Source: Flavobacteriales bacterium
GTDB lineage: Bacteria; Bacteroidota; Bacteroidia; Flavobacteriales; Flavobacteriaceae
Reading direction: 5' to 3'
Assembly: GCA_011524905.1 (NCBI GenBank)
Contig: WTJI01000007.1
Span: 62,001 to 126,000, forward strand
DNA length: 64,000 nt
Both the position numbers and the translations under genes were made by a program. Positions 16,663-24,673 of the stretch are shown piece after piece. Below the pieces are notes generated by a model that was not told the origin of the DNA, did not search any database, and was given only the letters and a program-made list of their open reading frames with translations. Each line of letters begins with the position of its first letter. Within the stretch, counting starts at the first letter, position 1.

Positions 16663-17650
16663 ACCATTCTAGAATGACAACTATTGCTGCGCCAACGAAT
16701 ATAAAAAAAAGGGTTGTCCATGTAGCGACTTCGTCCCATTGTGGCCAATAGATTTCATAATTTGCAATTTTTGGGTTCCCCGATGCTGCACGTATCATTA
16801 ATCCATCTTCATTTTTTTGATAGATCGTGTTTTTCCATGGCCAAACACTTGGTAGTGCTCCTACAATAAAGCCTATAATTCCGCTCAAGGTTTGATTTTT
16901 GTAGTGTTTCAACAAATAGGCGAGTACATTTGAAAACAGAACTAAACCCGTAAGTGAGCCAAGTACAAAGGCAGTAATAATCAATAATGTTTGTTGGTGT
17001 ACAAGGGACTCTAAAACTTTTTCGTTCCCTTGAATAAGTTGAAAAAATATATTGTTCAAATCATTGACTGAATCCACCAGTAGTAATGAGTAGTTCCCCA
17101 TTAGCAGTAGTAGGTAAGAGCCCGAAAGACCCGGCAGCGTCATGCCACAAACACTTATAACCCCACAAATAAAAATATATCCGAGATGATCATTTTCAGG
17201 GATAGGATCCGAAAAACTAACGAGAACCCCCAATAACAACCCACCAAGCATTGCATATAAAGTGAATGATTTCCATTGACTCACCTGTGGATAGATGTAA
17301 AACAATGAAGCCAGGATCATACCAAAAAAACTAGCCCATACATTAATTTCAGAAACCCCGATCAAAAAGTCTAATAGCAGCGCAGTAGAAAAATAGCTAA
17401 AGACAATACCCAAAAGCAACCAAAAAAGAAAAGAGAGGTTGACATAGTTGTAAAAACTTTTCCATCGACCTTTAAAAAAAAGTGCGAAGGCTTTGCCATT
17501 GAATTTTTGAAAGGTATAAATCATTTCCTCATAAAATCCACCGATGAGAGCAACAATACCACCTGAAACACCAGGGACTTTGTTGACAGTACCCATAGCA
17601 ATACCTTTAAGGAAGAGGTAAATTCTGTCTGTTAAACTGCGATCTTTCAT
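16634..17650 (-). CDS. DUF368 family membrane protein (PopT-type), second copy
   Basis: DUF368 proteins (PopT) were shown by others to help return undecaprenyl phosphate across the inner membrane, recycling the lipid carrier for wall and glycan synthesis. This 338-aa protein has about nine hydrophobic segments and the two matching half motifs: KVPGVSGGIVALIGGFYEE near residue 22 and MTLPGLSGSYLLLLMGNY near residue 175, an inverted-repeat transporter layout. It overlaps the first copy by four bases (ATGA). Compared with that copy it has an insertion near NDLNNIFFQLIQGNEKVLESL and a Lys (KVPG) in place of Leu-Val. Two non-identical copies may form a heteromer or handle different lipids; this is an inference. 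Confidence 0.88.
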   Translation of the reverse strand: MKDRSLTDRIYLFLKGIAMGTVNKVPGVSGGIVALIGGFYEEMIYTFQKFNGKAFALFFKGRWKSFYNYVNLSFLFWLLLGIVFSYFSTALLLDFLIGVSEINVWASFFGMILASLFYIYPQVSQWKSFTLYAMLGGLLLGVLVSFSDPIPENDHLGYIFICGVISVCGMTLPGLSGSYLLLLMGNYSLLLVDSVNDLNNIFFQLIQGNEKVLESLVHQQTLLIITAFVLGSLTGLVLFSNVLAYLLKHYKNQTLSGIIGFIVGALPSVWPWKNTIYQKNEDGLMIRAASGNPKIANYEIYWPQWDEVATWTTLFFIFVGAAIVVILEWYGKTQTKYN

Positions 17651-18594
17651 GAAGTGGATCGACGGTTTTTAAAATATTCAAGTGCCAATAAAATACCCAT
17701 CCCACATATGACCGCTACTGTAGTGGCTAACCATTTTGGATCATTGGGATAGTCACTCGGCCAAACAGCGGAATAAAATAGACGTGTCTTTCCTTGTAGC
17801 TTAGATTGCGTAACAGTTTGCCAGGGCCAAATTTTATGAACTGCACCAAGCATAAGTCCAAGGAGCAGCGCCATAGATTGAGAAGGGTAGTGGTGTAAGA
17901 ACCAACGCAGTATGCGTGAAAAAGTAAGTAGACCAGTTACAATACCTGCTACAAAAAGGAGCAATGCACCATAGGTAGCAACAAAGTCATTCCAGTTGAA
18001 ATCAGATAAGACTTGAATAGCATCTTGCACCAATTGAAGGATGCGGCCATAAGCTCCTAAAATCAATAATAAATAAGCACCAGAGAGACCTGGTAAAATC
18101 ATAGCACTGATCGCAATAAATCCAGAAAAAAAGAGATAAGCTGAATTGATTTCTGTTGGAGCTGGCATCATTTGTGTGCTGCCAAAGGCCATGACAGCAC
18201 CAAAAGCGAATAATAATAGATGCGGTCCATTCCATCGAGGTACTTCTCGCCGCATAACAAATAAACTGGCTAATAGAACACCGAAGAAAAATCCAAAAAG
18301 TAAAACCTGCTCATGGGTCAATAGCCATTGGATAAGAGATGAAAAGAGTATGATGCTGGTCAAAATGCCACCAAAAACACAAACCAAAAATGATCCATTT
18401 GCAGCTTTCCATAATTGAGAAAAGCCTTTTGTATACCAGAGTTTTAAAAGTTTAGGGTGTAATTGATTGAGCGATTCAATGAACTCTTTGTAAATCCCAG
18501 TAATAAGAGCGATGGTGCCACCTGAAACACCTGGAACCAAATCGGCCAAACCCATCATCATTCCTTTTATGTAGATTGTTAGATAGCGATTCAA
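17647..18594 (-). CDS. DUF368 family membrane protein (PopT-type), first copy
   Basis: Same family as the following gene: predicted undecaprenyl phosphate transporter of the inner membrane. The 315-aa protein has half motifs DLVPGVSGGTIALITGIYKE (about residues 18-36) and MILPGLSGAYLLLILGAYG (about 163-181), and eight to nine hydrophobic helices. This version is nearest the usual family form. It is 47 bases after the TPR gene and four bases overlap the second copy, so the two are surely co-translated. No polysaccharide genes are adjacent. Confidence 0.9.
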   Translation of the reverse strand: MNRYLTIYIKGMMMGLADLVPGVSGGTIALITGIYKEFIESLNQLHPKLLKLWYTKGFSQLWKAANGSFLVCVFGGILTSIILFSSLIQWLLTHEQVLLFGFFFGVLLASLFVMRREVPRWNGPHLLLFAFGAVMAFGSTQMMPAPTEINSAYLFFSGFIAISAMILPGLSGAYLLLILGAYGRILQLVQDAIQVLSDFNWNDFVATYGALLLFVAGIVTGLLTFSRILRWFLHHYPSQSMALLLGLMLGAVHKIWPWQTVTQSKLQGKTRLFYSAVWPSDYPNDPKWLATTVAVICGMGILLALEYFKNRRSTS

Positions 18595-18641
18595 TAGTTT
18601 GTTTTAGGGCTAAGTTACGGATTAAATATCCGAAGCAGGAT

Positions 18642-20000
18642 CTAATTTTTTTCTACAATCAAATCTGGAAAAAAGGGAGTCATTTCGTCAATCAAGCCTT
18701 GATTGTTTTGAAACGTTCTTTTGAAGTAGTTACTTTCATCAGTTTTTCCAAGTGCATGATAACAACCAGCCACACGGATGGCTATGGCGCCTTTTTCAGG
18801 ATAAAATTCACATGCTTGTAATCCGATTTTCAAGGCTTTTTCCCACTCGCGCAGGTGAAGCAAGGCATCTATCCATTGGGTCCAAGTTTCTAGCTCATAA
18901 TTCCCCAAGGCAATGGCATTTTCAAAAGCGTAGTCTGCTTCAGCATAGTGCCCAAGGATAAACTGAATTTGACCATTTTTTTTCCAGAGCTGAACACAGT
19001 CTTCATTGGCTTGAAGTCCTTTTTTGCAATAGTACAGTGCTTTTTGTGGATTATCTTCAGTTAAGTAAAAATCAATTAGTCCCATCCATGATTTTTCAAA
19101 ATGAGGTTCATGGTGGATAGATTCTTTGAGGAAATTAATGCCCAGTTGTTTATTACCCAATTGCAGGTGGCACATACCTATACGATGGTATGCATACCCC
19201 CCTGGGTCACTAGTTTGCATAGCAATTTGATAGTTTTCAATGGCTTCATTAAACCGTCCTAATTTTTCCAGGAGTTTTCCTTTTTCTACATAAGCCCCTG
19301 TAAATGTATCATCACTAATGATTGCGAAGTCATAAGCTGATAAGGCTTCTTTAATTCTATTGGTCTGCATGTAAATCTTTCCCAGTTGGTGCCATGCTAC
19401 TTCGCAATAGGGTTGTTCCTCAAGGATTTCATTCAATACGGTAATGGCTTGTTCTTCTTCTTCGAGTTGTTCAAAACAGTACAAAATATTATAAAGTGCT
19501 TGATAGTCTAGGGGTGCTTCTTTGAGACACAAACGGAAATACTTAGCTGCTGCTTCATATTTTTCAACTAAGAGGTATTCCATGCCTAGCAATGACCATA
19601 CATCCAATGGATCTTCTGTGAGTAGCAATGCCCTATTGAGCATGGCGATGGCTTGATTGTGTTGCTTTTTCTTAGAGAAAATATTGGCACGCTGTAAGAA
19701 AACTTCTTCATTCTGAGGACTCAGTTTTTCGACAAGATCAAGGATTTCACTGGCCTTAATCAGTTCAGTCTCAAATATCAGCAATTCACTTTTTAATAAT
19801 AGCAATTCGATATTATTGGGATGTTGTTGTAGCCCAAGACTAAGTGCCCGATTAGCCATATTATTTTGGGCGAAGTCTAGATAGTGATGTACAATATTTT
19901 CGAATTCTTGGGCGTCAAAAAAGTGAATCTTGTCACTTTTTAGCATCTCTTCAAACCTGGTGATTGGTGCGTCAGAAGAATCTGAAAAATCGTCGTACAT
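18642..20000 (-). CDS. Tetratricopeptide repeat protein
   Basis: A 452-aa protein made of about ten TPR units, 34-residue helix pairs with the W/L-G-Y-A-F-A-P spacing: for example VWSLLGMEYLLVEKYEAAAKYFRLCLKEAP, AWHQLGKIYMQTNRIKEALSAYDFAI and AYVEKGKLLEKLGRFNEAIENYQIAM. No signal peptide or membrane helix, so a cytoplasmic scaffold is likely; partner unknown. The acidic N-terminus MYDDFSDSSDAPITRFEEML is shared by Bacteroidota homologues as I recall. It probably heads the run with the DUF368 pair and aroE. Confidence 0.88.
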   Translation of the reverse strand: MYDDFSDSSDAPITRFEEMLKSDKIHFFDAQEFENIVHHYLDFAQNNMANRALSLGLQQHPNNIELLLLKSELLIFETELIKASEILDLVEKLSPQNEEVFLQRANIFSKKKQHNQAIAMLNRALLLTEDPLDVWSLLGMEYLLVEKYEAAAKYFRLCLKEAPLDYQALYNILYCFEQLEEEEQAITVLNEILEEQPYCEVAWHQLGKIYMQTNRIKEALSAYDFAIISDDTFTGAYVEKGKLLEKLGRFNEAIENYQIAMQTSDPGGYAYHRIGMCHLQLGNKQLGINFLKESIHHEPHFEKSWMGLIDFYLTEDNPQKALYYCKKGLQANEDCVQLWKKNGQIQFILGHYAEADYAFENAIALGNYELETWTQWIDALLHLREWEKALKIGLQACEFYPEKGAIAIRVAGCYHALGKTDESNYFKRTFQNNQGLIDEMTPFFPDLIVEKN

Positions 20001-20078
20001 ATAGACTTTTTATAATACTTCTAAATTAGCCAACACGATAAGGCTTCTTTGCAAACGATAGTCTTTGTTTTCAACAAA

Positions 20079-21269
20079 TTAATTAACACCAACCGAAATA
20101 GCTTCCAATTCTTTTATTAGTATTTGGCAACCTTTTCGTATTTGGGCATTAGAAATTGTCAATGGTGGTGAGATTCTTATGGCCCTTTTTTCCCACAGCA
20201 ACCAAAAAAGGAGTAAGCCTTTGTTCAGACAGTTTATGACAAGTTTATTGGCCATTTCAGGCGTTTTGAGAAGGGGTGCTAGCATTAAACCTTTTCCTCT
20301 TACTTCTTCGATGCATGGGTGAACAAGAAGAGATCGAAACAAGGCTTCCTTAGCACTGATTTCCGCCATTAATTTTTTGCTAATGAGCGTATTAAGCGTA
20401 GCATTAGCCGCGGCAGCTATTAGCGGATTGCCACCAAAAGTCGTGATATGTCCCAAAGTAGGCTGGTCGGTAAGGCATTCAAAAATTGCTTTAGAACTTG
20501 CAAAGGCTCCAATGGGTAAACCACCACCCATCCCTTTTCCCATCACAAGAATATCTGGTACAACATCATAATGCATGAAGCCGAATAATTTCCCTGTTCG
20601 ACCAAATCCCGGCTGGATTTCATCTAAAATAAGTAATGCACCTACGGATTCACATCGTTTTTTTACGGCTCTTAAATAATCGGACTCGGGTAAAATAAAA
20701 CCAGCACCACCCTGGATCGTTTCAAGAATGACAGCCGCAGTTTTTGTCGTAATTTTTTCTAAGTCTGCTGTGTTGTTAAATCGAATAAAATTTACATCTG
20801 GTAAAAGTGGCTCATAGCCTTCCTTTTGTGGACTATACCCCGTCAAGCTCAATGCGCCGTGTGTGCTGCCGTGATAAGAACCGTGTGCGCCAATCAGTTC
20901 TTTTCTTCCAGTATAACGTTTCGCCATTTTAAGTGCTCCTTCGATGGCTTCTGTTCCAGAATTGGTCAGGTATAATTGTTCAATAGAGGGAGGTAGATAC
21001 TGAATAATCTGTTTCGATAACGCTACGGCTGGTTCTTGCGCAAACTCGCCATAGACCATCACATGGAGATATTTTTTACTTTGTTTTCGGATGGCTTTGA
21101 CAACACTCGGATGGCGGTGACCTAAAGTACAAGCAGAAACCCCCGCAATAAAATCCAAATATTTTTTTCCAGAACGATCCCAAATATAATTCCCTTTCGC
21201 TTTGGCTACCTCTAAACCCATGGGGGTGGGACCAGTTCGTGCTTGGTATGTCAAAAAATCTTCTTTCAT
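20079..21269 (-). CDS. Class III aminotransferase (acetylornithine/ornithine aminotransferase-like)
   Basis: PLP-dependent aminotransferase of subgroup III. It shows the family core: FIAGVSACTLGHRHPSVVKAI, LTNSGTEAIEGALKMAKRYTGR, GAHGSYHGSTHGALSLTG, ILDEIQPGFGRTGKLFGF with the PLP-contacting Asp, and the Schiff-base lysine in DILVMGKGMGGGLPIGAF. TTFGGNPLIAAAANATL follows. At 396 aa it fits acetylornithine, ornithine or related omega-aminotransferases; the substrate cannot be read here because no arginine genes are adjacent. It starts within the last four bases of the ostA-like gene, so it ends the fur-purA-ostA operon. Confidence 0.9.
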   Translation of the reverse strand: MKEDFLTYQARTGPTPMGLEVAKAKGNYIWDRSGKKYLDFIAGVSACTLGHRHPSVVKAIRKQSKKYLHVMVYGEFAQEPAVALSKQIIQYLPPSIEQLYLTNSGTEAIEGALKMAKRYTGRKELIGAHGSYHGSTHGALSLTGYSPQKEGYEPLLPDVNFIRFNNTADLEKITTKTAAVILETIQGGAGFILPESDYLRAVKKRCESVGALLILDEIQPGFGRTGKLFGFMHYDVVPDILVMGKGMGGGLPIGAFASSKAIFECLTDQPTLGHITTFGGNPLIAAAANATLNTLISKKLMAEISAKEALFRSLLVHPCIEEVRGKGLMLAPLLKTPEMANKLVINCLNKGLLLFWLLWEKRAIRISPPLTISNAQIRKGCQILIKELEAISVGVN

Positions 21270-22915
21270 CGCTCTATTGCATTAAACTCCACAGGCAGAG
21301 GAATACCTCTAATTTTAGGAAGTTTAAGGGACTTGTCTTTTTCGCTGAATAAATCGGATTTTTTTCTTGGTCTTTCCACATCGCGCCATAAAAACCCTTT
21401 TAATTTGCGCTCATTGGTGTCAATCTGAAAATCAGGAAAAACATCTCCGCCGGGGCTCACTAGAAATGTAATATCTGAAATTCCTTGATCGCCCATAATC
21501 ATATCCAAGGCACTACAGAGTGTTTTGTTGATGCCAATTAATTCTTTGTCTTCATCAGAATAGAGATAGTAAACGACTTGAGTGTTTTTTTCGACGTAAA
21601 TATTTTCAAGATTTCCATCTTTAAAGCTCCCATTTAGTAGGCCGCCTTTTATTTGATTGTAACCATCACTACTCAGACTATCTTTCTCAATGACAAATAC
21701 ATTTCCACGGATTTTAAGGGAATCCAATTTTTTTGTTTCAAGGTTTGAGAGAAGTTCGATATAATTACCAGTCATTTGGCTGTTTCCAAACCACATAACG
21801 GGATTACGCTGTGTAAGGTCTTCTTCTGTAAAGACTTGTTTTTCTTTTTCTGTCAATGGACGTTTATACAGTCGAATTCCTCCTGTTGTTTCATTGAAAT
21901 AGATAGAATCTGACTTGGCACGCATGTCTGATTTTAAAATTCGAACATCATAAAAACCACGAAGGATCCGTTTGGTGTCTGGGCCCGTAGCAATTAGTGT
22001 ATCCGCATGTATAAACAGTGAATCGCTCTCAATAATATTAGTAGCCACTGCGCGGCGCGTAATGATGGCTGAATCTCGTGCTTTGTAGATTTCCCCAAAA
22101 TGACCTTGTATGATGGATTGATTAAGGGTATCTAATATGCGAACACGATTCGTGCCAGCTGCATATTGTTTTTCGTTTTCAAAATACAGACTATCACCGT
22201 TGATAATTCTTCCATCATAGTCAATTTGTGCATTTTTCTCAAAATTGCCCTTTTGAGCTTTCATGTTATAAAAACCTCTTTCACTGTAAATCGTGTAGTC
22301 TTCACCAACGATAGTGGACGGTCCATAAAAAAAGGCATAATCCCGTTCTGTGAAATAATCTAGTTGCTGTGCGTTGACTTTATACTCAGGATTTTTAATT
22401 TTTACATTGTAGAGGAAACGATATTTTTTTTCTTTCATAAAATAGATACCCCTATTTGAAGTTAGGGTACTTTCCTGATCTATAATTTTCCCTGGGGTAT
22501 TGTAAAAAGCTTTATTGGCTTTCCGATCCAAATACAGCGTATCTGTTTGTAAGACCATGTCGGGGCGTTTCAATACTACCGAACCCCAGGCCTTGGCTTG
22601 TTGGGTTTGGCCGTCATATTCCATTTGCTGGCAGGTCATTTTCAAGCTGTCACCTTGTGTAAAAACAACTTCTCCTTGAGCGCGGAAAAAATTTTTCTTG
22701 GCATAAAAATAGGCTCTATCAGACACAATCAGTGCTCCTTCATGAAATAGATGGACCCGATCTTCAGGATTGCGAAGTAAAATAGTGGCACCAGGGAATA
22801 AACTCTCATCTTGTTGGGAACTTCCTGCTTTTTGTATTTGGATGATTTTGGTCTCTTGAGACCATGCCAAAGAAAAAAACAACAGGCTGAAAATGAGGGA
22901 AGCCCTGCCAAGCAT
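21266..22915 (-). CDS. OstA/LptA-like exported protein
   Basis: Bacteroidota protein with an OstA-like N-terminal domain, related to LptA, which carries lipopolysaccharide across the periplasm. A signal peptide (MLGRASLIFSLLFFSLAWSQ) leads into a long beta-jellyroll of repeated strands with Y/F-x-x-x-G-x-V and D-S-L-x-x patterns, for example LFHEGALIVSDRAYFYAKKNFFRAQGEVVFTQGDSLKM. Length here is 549 aa, much longer than LptA, which is usual for this group. I chose the ATG at 22915, one base past the purA stop; an upstream in-frame codon would overlap purA by 44 bases and break the signal peptide. Role in envelope lipid transport is inferred from the family. Confidence 0.86.
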   Translation of the reverse strand: MLGRASLIFSLLFFSLAWSQETKIIQIQKAGSSQQDESLFPGATILLRNPEDRVHLFHEGALIVSDRAYFYAKKNFFRAQGEVVFTQGDSLKMTCQQMEYDGQTQQAKAWGSVVLKRPDMVLQTDTLYLDRKANKAFYNTPGKIIDQESTLTSNRGIYFMKEKKYRFLYNVKIKNPEYKVNAQQLDYFTERDYAFFYGPSTIVGEDYTIYSERGFYNMKAQKGNFEKNAQIDYDGRIINGDSLYFENEKQYAAGTNRVRILDTLNQSIIQGHFGEIYKARDSAIITRRAVATNIIESDSLFIHADTLIATGPDTKRILRGFYDVRILKSDMRAKSDSIYFNETTGGIRLYKRPLTEKEKQVFTEEDLTQRNPVMWFGNSQMTGNYIELLSNLETKKLDSLKIRGNVFVIEKDSLSSDGYNQIKGGLLNGSFKDGNLENIYVEKNTQVVYYLYSDEDKELIGINKTLCSALDMIMGDQGISDITFLVSPGGDVFPDFQIDTNERKLKGFLWRDVERPRKKSDLFSEKDKSLKLPKIRGIPLPVEFNAIER

Positions 22916-22916
22916 C

Positions 22917-24185
22917 TTATTTGAAAATAGTTTGTTTACGGTCGGGGCCAACAGAAACAATTTTAATGGGTGTTTCTAATTCTTTTTCTAAAAAGGCGAT
23001 ATAGTTTAAAAAAGTTTTAGGCAGTTCCTCCACAGCAGTCATTTGGGTTAGATCTTCATCCCAGCCTTCAATATCTTTCCATACGGCTTTGATATTTGGA
23101 TCTGCTAAGTCGAAAGGTAAATGGCTAACTATTCCTTCTGAAGTTTCATAGGCAGTACAAACTTTAATGGTTTTAAACCCTGATAAAACATCGCCTTTCA
23201 TCATCATGAGTTGGGTTACGCCATTGATTCTTATGGCGTATTTTAGTGCGACCAGATCCAACCATCCACAACGTCTCGCTCTTCCTGTAGTGGCTCCAAA
23301 TTCATGACCAACCTTACCCATTCGTTTGCCATCTGCGTCAAACAACTCGGTCGGAAATGGACCACTGCCAACCCGAGTGGTGTAGGCTTTAAAAATGCCA
23401 AGTACTTCCTGGATGGTGTTTGGCGCTATGCCCAAACCTGTACATGCACCCGCAGCTGTCGTTGTAGAAGAGGTGACAAATGGATAAGTACCAAAATCTA
23501 TATCGAGTAAGGAGCCTTGCGCTCCCTCAGCTAATATTTTTTTCTTGGCTCTTAGTGCTTCATGGAGATAGTTTTCACTATCGATAATCCGACACATTTT
23601 TAGGCTTTCTAGACTTTCAAAAAATTCCGTTTCCAATTCTTTGAGATCATAATCCACAACGCTTTTGTAGTTATCTAAAAGGCGAATGTGTTTTTCGACA
23701 AGGCTTTGATAGCGTTCTTTCCAGTTGGCCGCTAATATGTCGCCAACCCGTATGCCATTTCTCCCCGTCTTATCCATGTAGGTGGGGCCAATCCCTTTAA
23801 GGGTTGAGCCAATTTTAGCTTTTCCTTTAGCAGCTTCTGATGCGGCATCTAGGAGTCTATGGGTAGGTAGAATGAGATGGGCTTTTTTTGATATTAATAG
23901 TTTTTGACTAAAATCTATTCCGAAGCCAGATAAGCCTTCTAATTCTTTTTTGAAAATGATGGGATCTATCACAACTCCATTACCTATCAAATTGGTAGCA
24001 GTAGGATGAAATATACCTGATGGAATGGTATGAAGTACATGTTTGTGCCCTTCAAACTCTAGGGTGTGACCTGCATTGGGACCACCCTGAAAACGAGCTA
24101 TTATATCATAGGATTGGGTAAGTACATCCACAATCTTTCCTTTGCCTTCGTCGCCCCACTGAAGGCCAAGTAACAAATCTACCAT
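22917..24185 (-). CDS. purA: Adenylosuccinate synthase
   Basis: Makes adenylosuccinate from IMP, aspartate and GTP, the first committed step to AMP. The N-terminus DLLLGLQWGDEGKGKIVDVL holds the GTP loop and catalytic Asp; GGPNAGHTLEFEGHKHVLHTIPSG has the catalytic His; EGAQGSLLDIDFGTYPFVTSS and GPFPTEL follow; TTTGRARRCGWLD binds IMP/aspartate. At 422 aa it is full length. It lies 11 bases after fur and one base before ostA, an arrangement I regard as conserved in Flavobacteriia. Confidence 0.97.
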   Translation of the reverse strand: MVDLLLGLQWGDEGKGKIVDVLTQSYDIIARFQGGPNAGHTLEFEGHKHVLHTIPSGIFHPTATNLIGNGVVIDPIIFKKELEGLSGFGIDFSQKLLISKKAHLILPTHRLLDAASEAAKGKAKIGSTLKGIGPTYMDKTGRNGIRVGDILAANWKERYQSLVEKHIRLLDNYKSVVDYDLKELETEFFESLESLKMCRIIDSENYLHEALRAKKKILAEGAQGSLLDIDFGTYPFVTSSTTTAAGACTGLGIAPNTIQEVLGIFKAYTTRVGSGPFPTELFDADGKRMGKVGHEFGATTGRARRCGWLDLVALKYAIRINGVTQLMMMKGDVLSGFKTIKVCTAYETSEGIVSHLPFDLADPNIKAVWKDIEGWDEDLTQMTAVEELPKTFLNYIAFLEKELETPIKIVSVGPDRKQTIFK

Positions 24186-24196
24186 AGGGTGTGAAA

Positions 24197-24649
24197 CTAA
24201 TTTGTGTTTTTTTTGGTGCCGTAAAAGTATAAAGAATGCTTGTGAATATCGACATCAAAAATTTCTTCTATTGTTTTTTTAATTTGTTGAATTCGCGGAT
24301 CGCAAAATTCTTTAACCTCACCAGAATCAGTAAATATGATATGATCGTGTTGTTTGTCGAAATAAGACTTTTCATATTGTGATTGGTTAGAACCAAACTG
24401 GTGTTTTCGGACAAGTCCACACTCCAATAATAATTCAATCGTATTATATAGTGTAGCCCGGCTAACGCGATAATTTTTATTTTTCATTTTGAGATAAAGA
24501 GACTCAATGTCAAAATGTTCTTGACTGTCATAAATTTCATACAAAATAGCAAAGCGCTCTGGTGTTTTTCTGTGACCATGTTGGTTCAGAAAACCAATAA
24601 ATACATTTTTGACAATTTCTTGTGGGTCTTTGTTTTCGGTAGTTCCCAT
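24197..24649 (-). CDS. Fur family transcriptional regulator
   Basis: Metal-responsive winged-helix repressor. [56 protein letters not shown] is the DNA-binding domain, with the recognition helix in [12 protein letters not shown]. The dimerisation domain has the [17 protein letters not shown] stretch for the metal site. The two CxxC pairs that hold the structural zinc in E. coli Fur are absent: the first is TDSG here. That leaves the subfamily (Fur, PerR, Zur) open. At 150 aa it is normal. Its promoter box is five bases before the ATG, and it leads purA. Confidence 0.88.
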   Translation of the reverse strand: MGTTENKDPQEIVKNVFIGFLNQHGHRKTPERFAILYEIYDSQEHFDIESLYLKMKNKNYRVSRATLYNTIELLLECGLVRKHQFGSNQSQYEKSYFDKQHDHIIFTDSGEVKEFCDPRIQQIKKTIEEIFDVDIHKHSLYFYGTKKNTN

Positions 24650-24654
24650 AAATA

Positions 24655-24662
24655 CAAATATA
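24655..24662 (-). promoter_or_regulatory. Predicted -7 box, 5 nt from the fur start
   Basis: TATATTTG on the minus strand, then TATTT and the ATG. It should start the fur-purA-ostA-aminotransferase transcript at or beside the start codon. No obvious Fur-box palindrome overlaps it. Confidence 0.5.
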
Positions 24663-24673
24663 CGCTATCTGCC

